Source: Sphingorhabdus sp. Alg231-15 (GTDB taxonomy: Bacteria; Pseudomonadota; Alphaproteobacteria; Sphingomonadales; Sphingomonadaceae). From it: a stretch of 64,000 nucleotides of DNA. Of this stretch, positions 28,891 to 37,160 are shown one piece after another (within the stretch, counting starts at the first letter, position 1; each line of letters begins with the position of its first letter). The translations under genes and the position numbers were made by a program. The notes under the pieces are model-generated. The model ran no database searches, was not told where the DNA came from, and was given only the letters and a program-made list of their open reading frames with translations. Where the stretch lies: contig NZ_LT703001.1 in assembly GCF_900149705.1 (NCBI RefSeq), positions 1,922,001-1,986,000 on the forward strand. The letters run 5' to 3'.

Positions 28891-31670
28891 CCAATTCGTC
28901 TCTCCTTAAAAATCTCCCCTATCCATCGCTGCATGCCAGTCACAGTGGCATCTGGATATGCGGCAGCGATGGTGTATCCCGTGCGATTGGCAAGGGCGAG
29001 GCCATTGGCTGTGTAGCCGAAACACCGCATATTCTGCTCAACGCGCCGCTTATGGGTCAAAGATTGGGCTATCCCGATCTTTCCGGTCTCGACCTGCTTG
29101 AGCTGTTCGCCTTCATTCACCCGGCTCAATTTGTGGTGCCCACACCAGCCGGTCTCGCCAAAACACTGGGGCTGGAGCCGGTCGAACAGGAAGCGGAAAT
29201 TGCTGGACTGTACCGCTTGGCTGCAGATCATTTATTGGCAGGACTACAAGCACCGCATTGGGCAGAACGCGAAGGCGCCTGGAGCAGCGCGCAAGCCCTC
29301 TACCGCTTGCGTTGGCCATGGGCAGGCGAAATATCCAAACGTCTCGACAAACCTCACAAGACCGAGCGCTGGCTGTTTTCGAAGCTCGAGGAATGGGAAG
29401 AAGAAACCCCTCGTCCTGCCCCGCGCGCGGTGACTATGGATGAAAGGGATACGCTGACCCAGCTTGGCTCTCTGACTGGACAAGGGTCGGAGGACCGCGA
29501 AGGTCAGAAAAGCTATGCTGCGGCGGTTGCCAAAATTTTTAATCCCCGCCGCGTGAAGGGCGCGCCGAATATGCTGCTGGCCGAGGCAGGTACCGGCATC
29601 GGCAAGACTTTGGGCTATCTTGCACCGGCATCGCTTTGGTCAGCGGAAGCGGGCGGCGCTGTCTGGATTTCGACATTCACCAAGGCCTTGCAACGGCAAC
29701 TCGACCGGGAAACCCGGCGTATCTATCCGGACGAGGATATCTTCCGCAAAAAAGTCGTCGTCCGCAAAGGTCGCGAAAATTATCTCTGCCTGCTCAATCT
29801 GGAAGATGCTTTGCAAGGCGGTTTTGCCGGGCGGGCAGCGATACTCGCCCATCTGGTTGCGCGCTGGGCAGCCTATAGCAAGGACGGCGATATGGTCGGT
29901 GGCGACTTGCCCGGCTGGCTGACAACCTTGTTCCGGCGCAACGGGTCGACGGCCTTGACCGACCGGCGCGGGGAATGCGTCTATGCAGGCTGTCCCCACT
30001 ACCGCAAATGTTTCATCGAAAAAGCCGCACGGGCCAGCCAGCAAGCCGATATTGTGATCGCCAATCACGCGCTGGTGATGGTCAATGCAGCGCGCGGAAG
30101 GGAACAGCAGAACGCACCCACGCGGCTGATTTTCGATGAAGGCCATCATCTTTTCGATGCCGCGGATTCCATGTTCGCCGCGCGCCTTTCCGGACAGGAA
30201 TCGATCGAGATACGCCGCTGGGTGATCGGCCCGGAAAGCAAGAATCGCGGGCGCCGCCGGGGCCTTGCCGCGCGGCTTGCTGATCTCGCTTCCTATGATG
30301 ACGAGGGCGGCCGCGCGATTGAAAGCGCCTGCCATGCCGCAGAAGCCCTGCCGAGCGACGGTTGGCTTCAGCGCTTGTCCGAAAGCGAACCCTTCGGACC
30401 GGTCGAAGCGCTGCTCGGCGAGGTGCGCCATATGGTGTTCGCTCGCGACGAGAGCCAGAGCGCGGATGCTGGCTATGGTCTCGAAACTGAGCTTACCGAT
30501 GTGGAAGGTCCGATGATCGACGCGGTCGCCAATGCCGCGGAAGCGATTGATGCTTTACTCAAGCCCCTGGTTCGCCTTGGCCAGCGGATCGAGCATCTGA
30601 TCGAGGAAGGCCCGGACTGGATGGACGGACCTGCACGTGCCCGTATGGAAGGAGCCCTATCGAGTCTCGGCTGGCGCTGCGACACTTTGTCCGGCTGGCT
30701 CGCCTTGTTGTCACGCATTGGCGGTCCGGCCGATCCCGATTTTGTCGACTGGTTGATGATCGACCGGTTTGAGGGCCGCGAATATGATATCGGCATCTGC
30801 CGTCACTGGCTTGACCCGACCATTCCCGTAACCGAGGTCGTTACCAAACCCGCCCATGGCTTGATGATCACATCGGCTACGCTGAAAGGCGGCGGCGACT
30901 GGGAGACAGCCCGCGCGCGCAGTGGCGCGGTACATCTCGACCAGGCGGTACAAGAATTTGAAGTGCCCAGCCCGTTCAATTATGCAGAGCAGGCCAAGGT
31001 CATCATCGTCACCGATGTGAAGCGCGGTGATATGGCTGGGCTGGCTGGTGCCTATGCGCAACTGATCGAAGCATCAGGCGGCGGAACATTGGGCCTGTTC
31101 ACAGCAATCCGGCGGCTACGTACCGTCTATGCCCGTATTGCCGATCGCATGGCGCAAAGTGGCTTGCCGATCTACGCGCAGCATGTTGATCCCATCGATA
31201 CGGGCACGCTGGTGGATATTTTTCGTGATGATCCCAAGGCCAGCCTGCTCGGCACCGATGCCTTGCGCGATGGCGTAGACGTCCCCGGCCGCAGCCTGAG
31301 GCTTGTCGTCATGGAATCTGTTCCATGGCCGCGCCCGGATATCCTGCACAAGGCCCGACGCTTGGCCGGTGGCGGCAGCGCCTATGACGACCGCATCATC
31401 CGCGCCCGGCTAGCCCAGGCCTTTGGCCGGATCATTCGGCGTGCCGATGATCATGGGCATTTCGTTATCCTGTCATCCGCTTTCCCGTCTCGCCTGCTGA
31501 CCGCTTTTCCGGAGGGCACGCCAGTTGAACGCATGCCGCTCGCACAGGCATTGGCAGAAATAAAAGCGGCTAAAACCAAAACTGTGCAATCCAGTCTTTC
31601 CCCTGACATATCTTTCGGGCATGACGCTGGGCAAACGGATATTCCAGGGGATAAATCGGGCGGTATATGA
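28887..31670 (+). CDS. DinG/XPD-type ATP-dependent DNA helicase
   Basis: Superfamily 2 helicase of the Rad3/XPD/DinG group, 927 aa. Walker A is AEAGTGIGKT (K240), Walker B/DEAH is DEGH at 417-420, and the C-terminal helicase motif is QAFGRIIRR. Four cysteines placed as in XPD (C301, C364, C369, C375; CVYAGCPHYRKC) should hold a 4Fe-4S cluster. An N-terminal extension of about 180 residues precedes the helicase core. Such enzymes unwind R-loops, G-quadruplexes or repair intermediates. It is sandwiched in an operon (ATGA overlaps both sides) between a PH-like membrane protein and SixA, a layout worth noting. Confidence 0.93.
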   Translation: MTNSSLLKNLPYPSLHASHSGIWICGSDGVSRAIGKGEAIGCVAETPHILLNAPLMGQRLGYPDLSGLDLLELFAFIHPAQFVVPTPAGLAKTLGLEPVEQEAEIAGLYRLAADHLLAGLQAPHWAEREGAWSSAQALYRLRWPWAGEISKRLDKPHKTERWLFSKLEEWEEETPRPAPRAVTMDERDTLTQLGSLTGQGSEDREGQKSYAAAVAKIFNPRRVKGAPNMLLAEAGTGIGKTLGYLAPASLWSAEAGGAVWISTFTKALQRQLDRETRRIYPDEDIFRKKVVVRKGRENYLCLLNLEDALQGGFAGRAAILAHLVARWAAYSKDGDMVGGDLPGWLTTLFRRNGSTALTDRRGECVYAGCPHYRKCFIEKAARASQQADIVIANHALVMVNAARGREQQNAPTRLIFDEGHHLFDAADSMFAARLSGQESIEIRRWVIGPESKNRGRRRGLAARLADLASYDDEGGRAIESACHAAEALPSDGWLQRLSESEPFGPVEALLGEVRHMVFARDESQSADAGYGLETELTDVEGPMIDAVANAAEAIDALLKPLVRLGQRIEHLIEEGPDWMDGPARARMEGALSSLGWRCDTLSGWLALLSRIGGPADPDFVDWLMIDRFEGREYDIGICRHWLDPTIPVTEVVTKPAHGLMITSATLKGGGDWETARARSGAVHLDQAVQEFEVPSPFNYAEQAKVIIVTDVKRGDMAGLAGAYAQLIEASGGGTLGLFTAIRRLRTVYARIADRMAQSGLPIYAQHVDPIDTGTLVDIFRDDPKASLLGTDALRDGVDVPGRSLRLVVMESVPWPRPDILHKARRLAGGGSAYDDRIIRARLAQAFGRIIRRADDHGHFVILSSAFPSRLLTAFPEGTPVERMPLAQALAEIKAAKTKTVQSSLSPDISFGHDAGQTDIPGDKSGGI

Positions 31671-32209
31671 AAAGACTGACACTTTTACGGCACGCCAAAT
31701 CCAGCTGGGATGACCCCGTAGCCAGAGATTTCGATCGTCCGCTAAATGACAAGGGCAAGCGCGCCGCCGCGATCATAGGCAAATTTATCAAGCGCAATGC
31801 GATGTCCTTTGATCAAATCCTCGCTTCCCCGGCTGTTCGGGTTATCGAAACATTGGAACATGTCGAACCGGCGAGCGGCCTGTCTTTCGAACCAAAATGG
31901 GATCGGAAAATCTATCTGGCATCGTCGGTCACATTGATGGATGTGTTGCGCAGCGCCAATGCGGATGCCGAACATGTGCTGATGGTCGGACACAATCCAG
32001 GTCTGGAAGACCTGATCTTTGATCTGGTTCCCGATGACGGGTCTTCAGAAGCGCGTGGAGCGGTAGAAGTGAAATATCCAACGGCTGCCTTGGCCGAGCT
32101 CAGCCTGGATATCGGCAATTGGTCCGACATTGCAGACAGCTGCGCGACACTGAACCGATTCACCCGCCCCCGCGATCTCGATCCGGAATTGGGACCTGAC
32201 TATAATTAG
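31667..32209 (+). CDS. SixA-like phosphohistidine phosphatase
   Basis: Histidine-phosphatase superfamily protein of 180 aa, SixA type. The RHG-like motif is LRHAKSSWDD (residues 6-15; H8 nucleophile) and the second histidine lies in VGHNPGLEDL. SixA proteins remove phosphate from histidine phosphotransfer proteins such as ArcB Hpt or NPr. The start overlaps the helicase stop by 4 bp (ATGA). The partner is not encoded nearby. Confidence 0.93.
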   Translation: MKRLTLLRHAKSSWDDPVARDFDRPLNDKGKRAAAIIGKFIKRNAMSFDQILASPAVRVIETLEHVEPASGLSFEPKWDRKIYLASSVTLMDVLRSANADAEHVLMVGHNPGLEDLIFDLVPDDGSSEARGAVEVKYPTAALAELSLDIGNWSDIADSCATLNRFTRPRDLDPELGPDYN

Positions 32210-32276
32210 CGGGTAGTGAAGTCGGACTTGGATACAAAGACAGACATTCGTTTTCAGGTCTGATATACATTTTGGC

Positions 32277-32732
32277 ATGACCCTGATTCTTCGTTCATTA
32301 GGCTCGACTGAGTTATCGGCAGCTTCAGAATTATGCCTCCGGTCCAAAGCCTATTGGGGTTACGACGAGGCATTCATGGCCTCGTGCCGAGAAGAACTCA
32401 CGCTAACAGAAGCAGACCTAACTGACGACAAGGTCATTGCGGCTGAGGATCGGAGCGGTTTGGCGGGCATTGCACAGGTTTCGAATGGCCCGACCGGATG
32501 CTATCTGGAAAAACTTTTTATCGATACTGATCGGATTGGCCAAGGGATAGGAAAGCAACTGTACGACTGGTCGCTGGCCACAGCCCGCGATTTGGGAGCC
32601 AAGATATTGATCGTGGAGGCAGACCCAGATGCCGCCCCATTTTACGAACGGATGGGATGCAAGAGAGACGGACAAGCTGAATCTGGTTCCGTACCGGATA
32701 GGATCCTACCGCGATACGTGCACATATTGTGA
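32277..32732 (+). CDS. GNAT family N-acetyltransferase
   Basis: Small GNAT acetyltransferase, 151 aa. The acetyl-CoA pyrophosphate loop is RIGQGIGKQL (about residues 82-91) and the fold ends with the DPDAAPFYERMGC segment. Substrate unknown. It stands 67 bp after sixA with its own spacing, so co-transcription is possible but not forced. Confidence 0.9.
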   Translation: MTLILRSLGSTELSAASELCLRSKAYWGYDEAFMASCREELTLTEADLTDDKVIAAEDRSGLAGIAQVSNGPTGCYLEKLFIDTDRIGQGIGKQLYDWSLATARDLGAKILIVEADPDAAPFYERMGCKRDGQAESGSVPDRILPRYVHIL

Positions 32733-32873
32733 GTCACGATTCGAAATCAAAACGACTAGCTCCAAAATCGGTTTCAGCTTGATCCAATTTATCAAAGCCC
32801 GCTTGCTCACTCGCCCTTGGGGGACGGGCTTGTCGGAGGTTGACCAAAATGGAACAGATACTATTCTCCGAGC

Positions 32874-33368
32874 ATGCGATTGCTGAAAACTGCTATTTTG
32901 CTTTTGGGATTCTGGGCGCTTCCAGCACATGCTGACGACCGGGTCGTACCACTGGAAGTTGTTCAACAGCTATATGCAGAACCAGAAGCCGGCGATGATA
33001 ATGCAGAAATTGTCGATATCCCAATGCCGATGTCTGCGGAACTGGGAGACCTTTTGTCAGACGATCAAGCTCGCGGTTCGATCAATGGCACCGGAATCGG
33101 ACATCTGGATTTTGATTGGATGGTCAATGGCCAGGACGCCAAGATAACCAATTTGCAAATCAAAAGAGTCGCTGTAACGGCCCTTTCCCCGGACGATCCG
33201 AAAAGGGAAATCATCGTTGCTCAGTTTGACAATTTCGATGACCCAACACGAATATCCTACTTTTGGAAATATGATGCGGATCGCGGGTGGTTGATTGAAG
33301 ATGTCACAGGATGGAGCCAGGACGGCCTTGTTTGGACATTGTCATTGCTTTTGAAATATGGGCAGTAG
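32874..33368 (+). CDS. hypothetical exported protein
   Basis: Unrecognised 164-aa protein with a clear Sec signal peptide (cleavage after ALPAHA, residue 20). The mature part is acidic, with an FDWMVNGQDAKITNLQIK segment and a C-terminal YFWKYDADRGWLIEDVTGW stretch. The tail resembles small periplasmic DUF3828/NTF2-like lipocalin-type proteins, in which the final W-rich strand is conserved, but I cannot name a family. It stands alone between a GNAT gene and the tryptophan dioxygenase gene. Confidence 0.75.
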   Translation: MRLLKTAILLLGFWALPAHADDRVVPLEVVQQLYAEPEAGDDNAEIVDIPMPMSAELGDLLSDDQARGSINGTGIGHLDFDWMVNGQDAKITNLQIKRVAVTALSPDDPKREIIVAQFDNFDDPTRISYFWKYDADRGWLIEDVTGWSQDGLVWTLSLLLKYGQ

Positions 33369-33433
33369 CAATATATTTTCGATCGACCGTTCGTGAATAG
33401 GCAAATGTCCGGCCTTCGAGGCTGCGCGAGTTT

Positions 33434-33446
33434 CTGAAACTTTCAG
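33434..33446. promoter_or_regulatory. palindrome upstream of the tryptophan dioxygenase gene
   Basis: CTGAAACTTTCAG is a perfect 6-bp inverted repeat around one central base, 77 bp upstream of the ATG at 33523. Its place in a 154-bp intergenic region suggests an operator for the tryptophan-degradation pair; no regulator gene adjoins it. Confidence 0.3.
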
Positions 33447-33522
33447 GCCGAGCAAACAGATTGCGGTCCGACAACGAAATCGAATCCCTTCCCTTTGTAC
33501 TCCACCAGGGTTAAGTTTCGAT

Positions 33523-34320
33523 ATGACCCAACAGAATGACGTAACCTACGCGCGCTATCTTAGCCTGGATACGCTCCTTTCAGCGCAACATCCTCAGTCT
33601 GATCTGGACGATGAAATGTTGTTCATCATCATCCATCAGACCAAAGAGCTTTGGCTGAAACAGATTATTCGTGAATTGCATCTGGCGATTGCGCAAATTT
33701 CCGGTGATGCGTTGGTGCCCGCTTACAAGGCGCTGGCTCGGGTTAGCCGGATACAGGCTGTCATGACCCTCAGCTGGGACGTGCTGTCCACGATGACGCC
33801 AAGCGACTACAGCCGGTTTCGCCATGTCCTGGGAAGCAGTTCGGGCTTTCAGTCCGATCAGTTCAGAACGGTCGAATATCTGCTTGGTCTGAAGGATAAG
33901 GCATTCCTGAAATATCAGGAGGATCGGCCAGATGCACAAGCCGCAATGCAATCCGCACTGGAGGGCCCCAGCCTGTGGGACCATGCGATTGCGGCGCTGG
34001 CCAGAGCCGGTTTTGCCATTCCGGAAGAGTTGCTTGACCGCGATTTCAGCAAATCCCACATCCCGTCCGCCGATGTTGAAGCAGCCTTTCTCGAGGTTTA
34101 TCGCGATCCGGAACGCTATTGGGAGCTTTATCAGCTTGGCGAAAAGCTGGTTGATCTCGATGATGCCATGGCCACCTGGCGGCACAAGCATGTGCTGACG
34201 GTTGAACGGATTATCGGCGGAAAAATGGGAACAGGTGGTACCGCCGGCGTTTCTTACCTCCAGTCCACTTTGCCCAAACGTGCCTTTCCCGAACTCTGGT
34301 CCCTGCGCACGGCATTGTGA
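33523..34320 (+). CDS. kynA: tryptophan 2,3-dioxygenase
   Basis: Heme enzyme that opens the indole ring of L-tryptophan to N-formylkynurenine, first step of the kynurenine pathway. Family landmarks: TYARYLSLDTLLSAQHP at the start, HQTKELWLKQI, the substrate-binding SSGFQSDQFRTVEYLLG (including the indole-pocket arginine) and the HKHVLTVERIIGGKMGTGGTAGVSYLQ region with the heme-ligand histidine. Length of 265 aa is normal. It overlaps the next gene by 4 bp (GTGA), so the two enzymes are made together. No kynurenine formamidase gene is in the window. Confidence 0.96.
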   Translation: MTQQNDVTYARYLSLDTLLSAQHPQSDLDDEMLFIIIHQTKELWLKQIIRELHLAIAQISGDALVPAYKALARVSRIQAVMTLSWDVLSTMTPSDYSRFRHVLGSSSGFQSDQFRTVEYLLGLKDKAFLKYQEDRPDAQAAMQSALEGPSLWDHAIAALARAGFAIPEELLDRDFSKSHIPSADVEAAFLEVYRDPERYWELYQLGEKLVDLDDAMATWRHKHVLTVERIIGGKMGTGGTAGVSYLQSTLPKRAFPELWSLRTAL

Positions 34321-35456
34321 GCTGGAAACATCTTTTTTCCAAAGCGCTGTCGGCCGATCCCGACCGGCTTCACTTCGCGGCACATAGTCATCATCTTTGG
34401 CCCGATGCTAGTTTTGAAGGTCATATGAAGGCCTGCGAAGATGCCATGCATCTCGCGGATCACAAATGGGACAAGATAATGGGTCCAGTCTGGGCCGAAG
34501 CGCAGAGACATGTTGCATCCGAACTCAAGCTTCCCGACGCGCAGACCGTTGCCTTTGCGCCGAATACCCATGATTTTCTTGTCCGGATAGTCTCGGCCAT
34601 TCCAACCCGTCCGGTTCGTGTTCTGACCACCGATGGTGAATTTCACAGCTTTCGCCGGCAGATGGAACGTTGGGCAGAGGATGGAACAGTGGTCGTTGAT
34701 GCTGTTGCTGCCGATAGCCTGATCGATAAGGCCCAATCCGGCAGCTATGACCTGATATTCGCAAGCCATGTGCTATTCAATTCCGGAAAAGTCATAAGCG
34801 CCCTTGATCGACTCGCCGCGCTTTCGCGGCCCGAAGGCCCCTGGACAGTCATCGACGGCTATCATGGCTTCATGGCTCTGGATACCGATCTCTCAGACGT
34901 TGCGGATCGATTGTTCTACATGGCTGGAGGTTATAAATATGCGATGGCCGGTGAGGGTGTCTGCTTCTTGCACGCACCGCCAGGATTTGCGCCACGACCG
35001 ACGGTGACCGGATGGTATGCAGCTTTCGAAGATCTCGCATTGTCGCCCGGGAAAGTGGGTTACGCACCCGACGGACGGCGGTTTCTTGGTAGCACTTTTG
35101 ATCCATCGGGGCTTTATCGCTTCAATGCCGTACAGGCGATGCTTGCGGAAGCTGGTCTGACGACTGATAAGATTTCAGACCATATCGCTGAACTTCAGCG
35201 TCACTTTCTGAACGATAGCCCTTTATCCGGGATGCGTTTGCTCAACCCGATAGATGGGAATCCGCACGCGCGGTTTCTGGCCTTCCAAAGTGCAAATGCT
35301 GCCAGGCTACATCAGGCGCTTGCCGAAAGGAAAGTGGTTACAGATGTACGCGGCGATGTATTGCGGATCGGTTTTGGACTCTATCATGACATCGAAGATG
35401 TTGATCGGCTGAGCGAAATATTGCGGGGATCGCAATGCACACGACTTTCGGCCTGA
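34317..35456 (+). CDS. class V aminotransferase-fold PLP enzyme, kynureninase-like
   Basis: Fold-type I PLP enzyme of the class V aminotransferase/kynureninase group, 379 aa. The Schiff-base lysine is K207 in AGGYKYAMAGEG, and the cofactor-ring aspartate and neighbouring histidine are in VIDGYHGF (D180, H183). The N-terminus (HFAAHSHHLWPDASFEGHM) differs from classical KynU, which is also longer (about 410 aa). Coupling to tryptophan dioxygenase through a GTG that overlaps its stop codon strongly suggests action on kynurenine, formylkynurenine or a product of them. Kynureninase is the best guess; an aminotransferase is possible. Confidence 0.87.
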   Translation: MSWKHLFSKALSADPDRLHFAAHSHHLWPDASFEGHMKACEDAMHLADHKWDKIMGPVWAEAQRHVASELKLPDAQTVAFAPNTHDFLVRIVSAIPTRPVRVLTTDGEFHSFRRQMERWAEDGTVVVDAVAADSLIDKAQSGSYDLIFASHVLFNSGKVISALDRLAALSRPEGPWTVIDGYHGFMALDTDLSDVADRLFYMAGGYKYAMAGEGVCFLHAPPGFAPRPTVTGWYAAFEDLALSPGKVGYAPDGRRFLGSTFDPSGLYRFNAVQAMLAEAGLTTDKISDHIAELQRHFLNDSPLSGMRLLNPIDGNPHARFLAFQSANAARLHQALAERKVVTDVRGDVLRIGFGLYHDIEDVDRLSEILRGSQCTRLSA

Positions 35457-35470
35457 AGCTGGCCTTTTTT
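35450..35470 (+). terminator. weak terminator after the PLP enzyme gene
   Basis: GGCC (35450-35453) and GGCC (35461-35464) can form a short stem, immediately followed by six T residues. It overlaps the stop codon at 35454-35456. The T-run is good but the stem is short. Confidence 0.35.
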
Positions 35471-35499
35471 GTTCGATGAGACCCTAGCGATCGAGTCTG

Positions 35500-35883
35500 T
35501 TACGCTTGGCTTAGTGCACTCGACAACCGATCACGGATCGTCTTCAGTTCCTTCAGCATCAAGCCGGTATCTTCACTGGCCTTTGCTGCCATTGGTATCG
35601 CAGCAGCAGTGACTTTCTCAGTCGCGGGAGCCGTTGGTTTATTCTTGCGAGACGTCAAAAACTTGCGCGCACCTTTGATCGTATAGCCCTCTTCATTGAG
35701 CAGGCGATTGATGGTCTTGACCATCTCGACATCTTCAGGACGGTAATGGCGCCGCGAACCGGCACGCTTCAACGGTTGGAGCATTCCGAATTGGTCTTCC
35801 CAATAGCGCAGGATATGCGGCTTGATGTTAAGCTCTTTGGAAAGCTCTCCTATTGTCCGGAATGCGCCACTGTCTTTGGTCAT
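35500..35883 (-). CDS. MerR family transcriptional regulator
   Basis: Regulator of 127 aa with an N-terminal MerR winged helix (FRTIGELSKELNIKPHILRYWEDQFGMLQPLKRAGSRRHYRPEDVEMVKTINRLLNEEGYTIKGARKFL). The C-terminal third is short and lacks the cysteines of metal sensors. The same gene commonly follows ihfA in alphaproteobacteria, as here (21 bp downstream of ihfA), so it is probably a conserved housekeeping regulator. Confidence 0.94.
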   Translation of the reverse strand: MTKDSGAFRTIGELSKELNIKPHILRYWEDQFGMLQPLKRAGSRRHYRPEDVEMVKTINRLLNEEGYTIKGARKFLTSRKNKPTAPATEKVTAAAIPMAAKASEDTGLMLKELKTIRDRLSSALSQA

Positions 35884-35904
35884 ACTCTTACTCGACCTTT
35901 CAGA

Positions 35905-36204
35905 TTACCCGGCCGCAATGATACGGTCGCGCATCGTCTGGCTGGCACGGAAGGTCAAAACCCGCCGCGGTGCAATCGGAACTTCAACGCCGGTTTTCGG
36001 GTTGCGACCGGTCCGCTCGCCCTTGTCACGCAAAACGAAGGTCCCAAAACCCGAGATTTTCACATTTTCACCATCAATCAAGGCCTTGATCATGTGATCG
36101 AGAATGGATTCCACCATCACGGCGCTATCGGCGCGAGATAGGCCAACTTGGCGATTCATCGTGTCAGAAAGATCGGCCCGGGTGAGAGTGCTGCTGTAAC
36201 TCAT
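35905..36204 (-). CDS. ihfA: integration host factor subunit alpha
   Basis: DNA-bending nucleoid protein of 99 aa, a heterodimer with IhfB. The HU/IHF signature [21 protein letters not shown] and the beta-arm [15 protein letters not shown] are complete, with the proline for intercalation in the arm (the IAP segment). The start [14 protein letters not shown] is preceded by AGGAG (AGGAGATATTTCAT). Followed by a merR gene, the usual alphaproteobacterial order. Confidence 0.96.
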   Translation of the reverse strand: MSYSSTLTRADLSDTMNRQVGLSRADSAVMVESILDHMIKALIDGENVKISGFGTFVLRDKGERTGRNPKTGVEVPIAPRRVLTFRASQTMRDRIIAAG

Positions 36205-36325
36205 ATGAAATATCTCCTAGTAAGAGATTGAAAATCCTTCCCTTCCTATAGTCCAAGTTGCGAAATATGTAAATCGCGGCTGCAATCTATTAGTGGATTT
36301 CGTTCATTTCTCGCGATAAGCCGCA

Positions 36326-37138
36326 ATGATGACCGATCAGATGACCAAAAATGCCGACAAAACGGTAACCTTAGCCGAACTACTCAACCAATGCGGGAAG
36401 GGAGGAGAGGCCAATCCGATCACCTTACCAGAGGGCTGGACCCAGGGCCGGACAGCCTTTGGCGGCGTGTCAACGGCACTCGCTTATCATGCGGCCAGTC
36501 ATATCGAAGATAGCTTGCCAGGGCTGCGTTCGGCACAGATCGCTTTTACCGGACCATTATTTGGCGCGCTTACCGCCGAAACAAAAATGCTCCGCCGCGG
36601 TCGTAGCACGGCCTTTGTCCAGTCGGAATTATTCGGTGACAAGGGGCTTGGACTGCACTGCAATTTCATTTTTGCAAGCGAACGGGAAACTGCAATCCAG
36701 AGCCATGACATGACGCCTCCAGACTTCCCGCCTCTGCCCAACGAAGAAGAACTGCACAGCGGCCCGCCGCAATTTTTCACGTCAAAAATGGAATTTGTCG
36801 GCAAGCGGATCGACACCAGCATCAAAACCAATCGCCTGACCCGTTGGATGCGGCTCAAAGACCGGGAATATCTTGATCCGGTTGCAGAGATATTGTGCAT
36901 GGGTGATAGCCTGCCTCCTTCGATAATGGGCCTGCTCGACAAGAACGCCATGGTCAGCTCGATGAACTGGCAAATCAATATTATCGCAGATCATCCGGCG
37001 ACTACCGATGGCTGGTGGCTGATCGACTCCCAGACTCATCATGCCGACCATGGCGCCAGTAGCCAGTTCATGAGTATCTGGAACAGCGATCAGCAATTGA
37101 TTGCAACCGGAATGCAAAGCGTCGCCTATTACGCCTGA
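36326..37138 (+). CDS. acyl-CoA thioesterase family protein
   Basis: Double-hotdog thioesterase of the TesB-like/thioesterase-superfamily type, 270 aa. Seen in LPEGWTQGRTAFGGVSTALAYHAA (first hotdog helix), the FTGPLFGALTAETKMLRRGRSTAFVQSELF strand series and, in the second half, WQINIIADHPATTDGWWLIDSQTHHADHGASSQFMSIWNSDQQLIATGMQSVAYY. Substrate unknown. Three starts are possible (36326, 36329, 36341); none has a clear Shine-Dalgarno. Convergent with the RND operon. Confidence 0.88.
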   Translation: MMTDQMTKNADKTVTLAELLNQCGKGGEANPITLPEGWTQGRTAFGGVSTALAYHAASHIEDSLPGLRSAQIAFTGPLFGALTAETKMLRRGRSTAFVQSELFGDKGLGLHCNFIFASERETAIQSHDMTPPDFPPLPNEEELHSGPPQFFTSKMEFVGKRIDTSIKTNRLTRWMRLKDREYLDPVAEILCMGDSLPPSIMGLLDKNAMVSSMNWQINIIADHPATTDGWWLIDSQTHHADHGASSQFMSIWNSDQQLIATGMQSVAYYA

Positions 37139-37160
37139 AGCCAGACGTTTCTAACCTGAT

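Noticed and set aside
33458-33490. TCCGACAACGAAATC before the tryptophan dioxygenase gene as a LytTR-like site
   Set aside because: It differs at several positions from the TTCGACCAACG core, and no repeat with 21-bp spacing follows.
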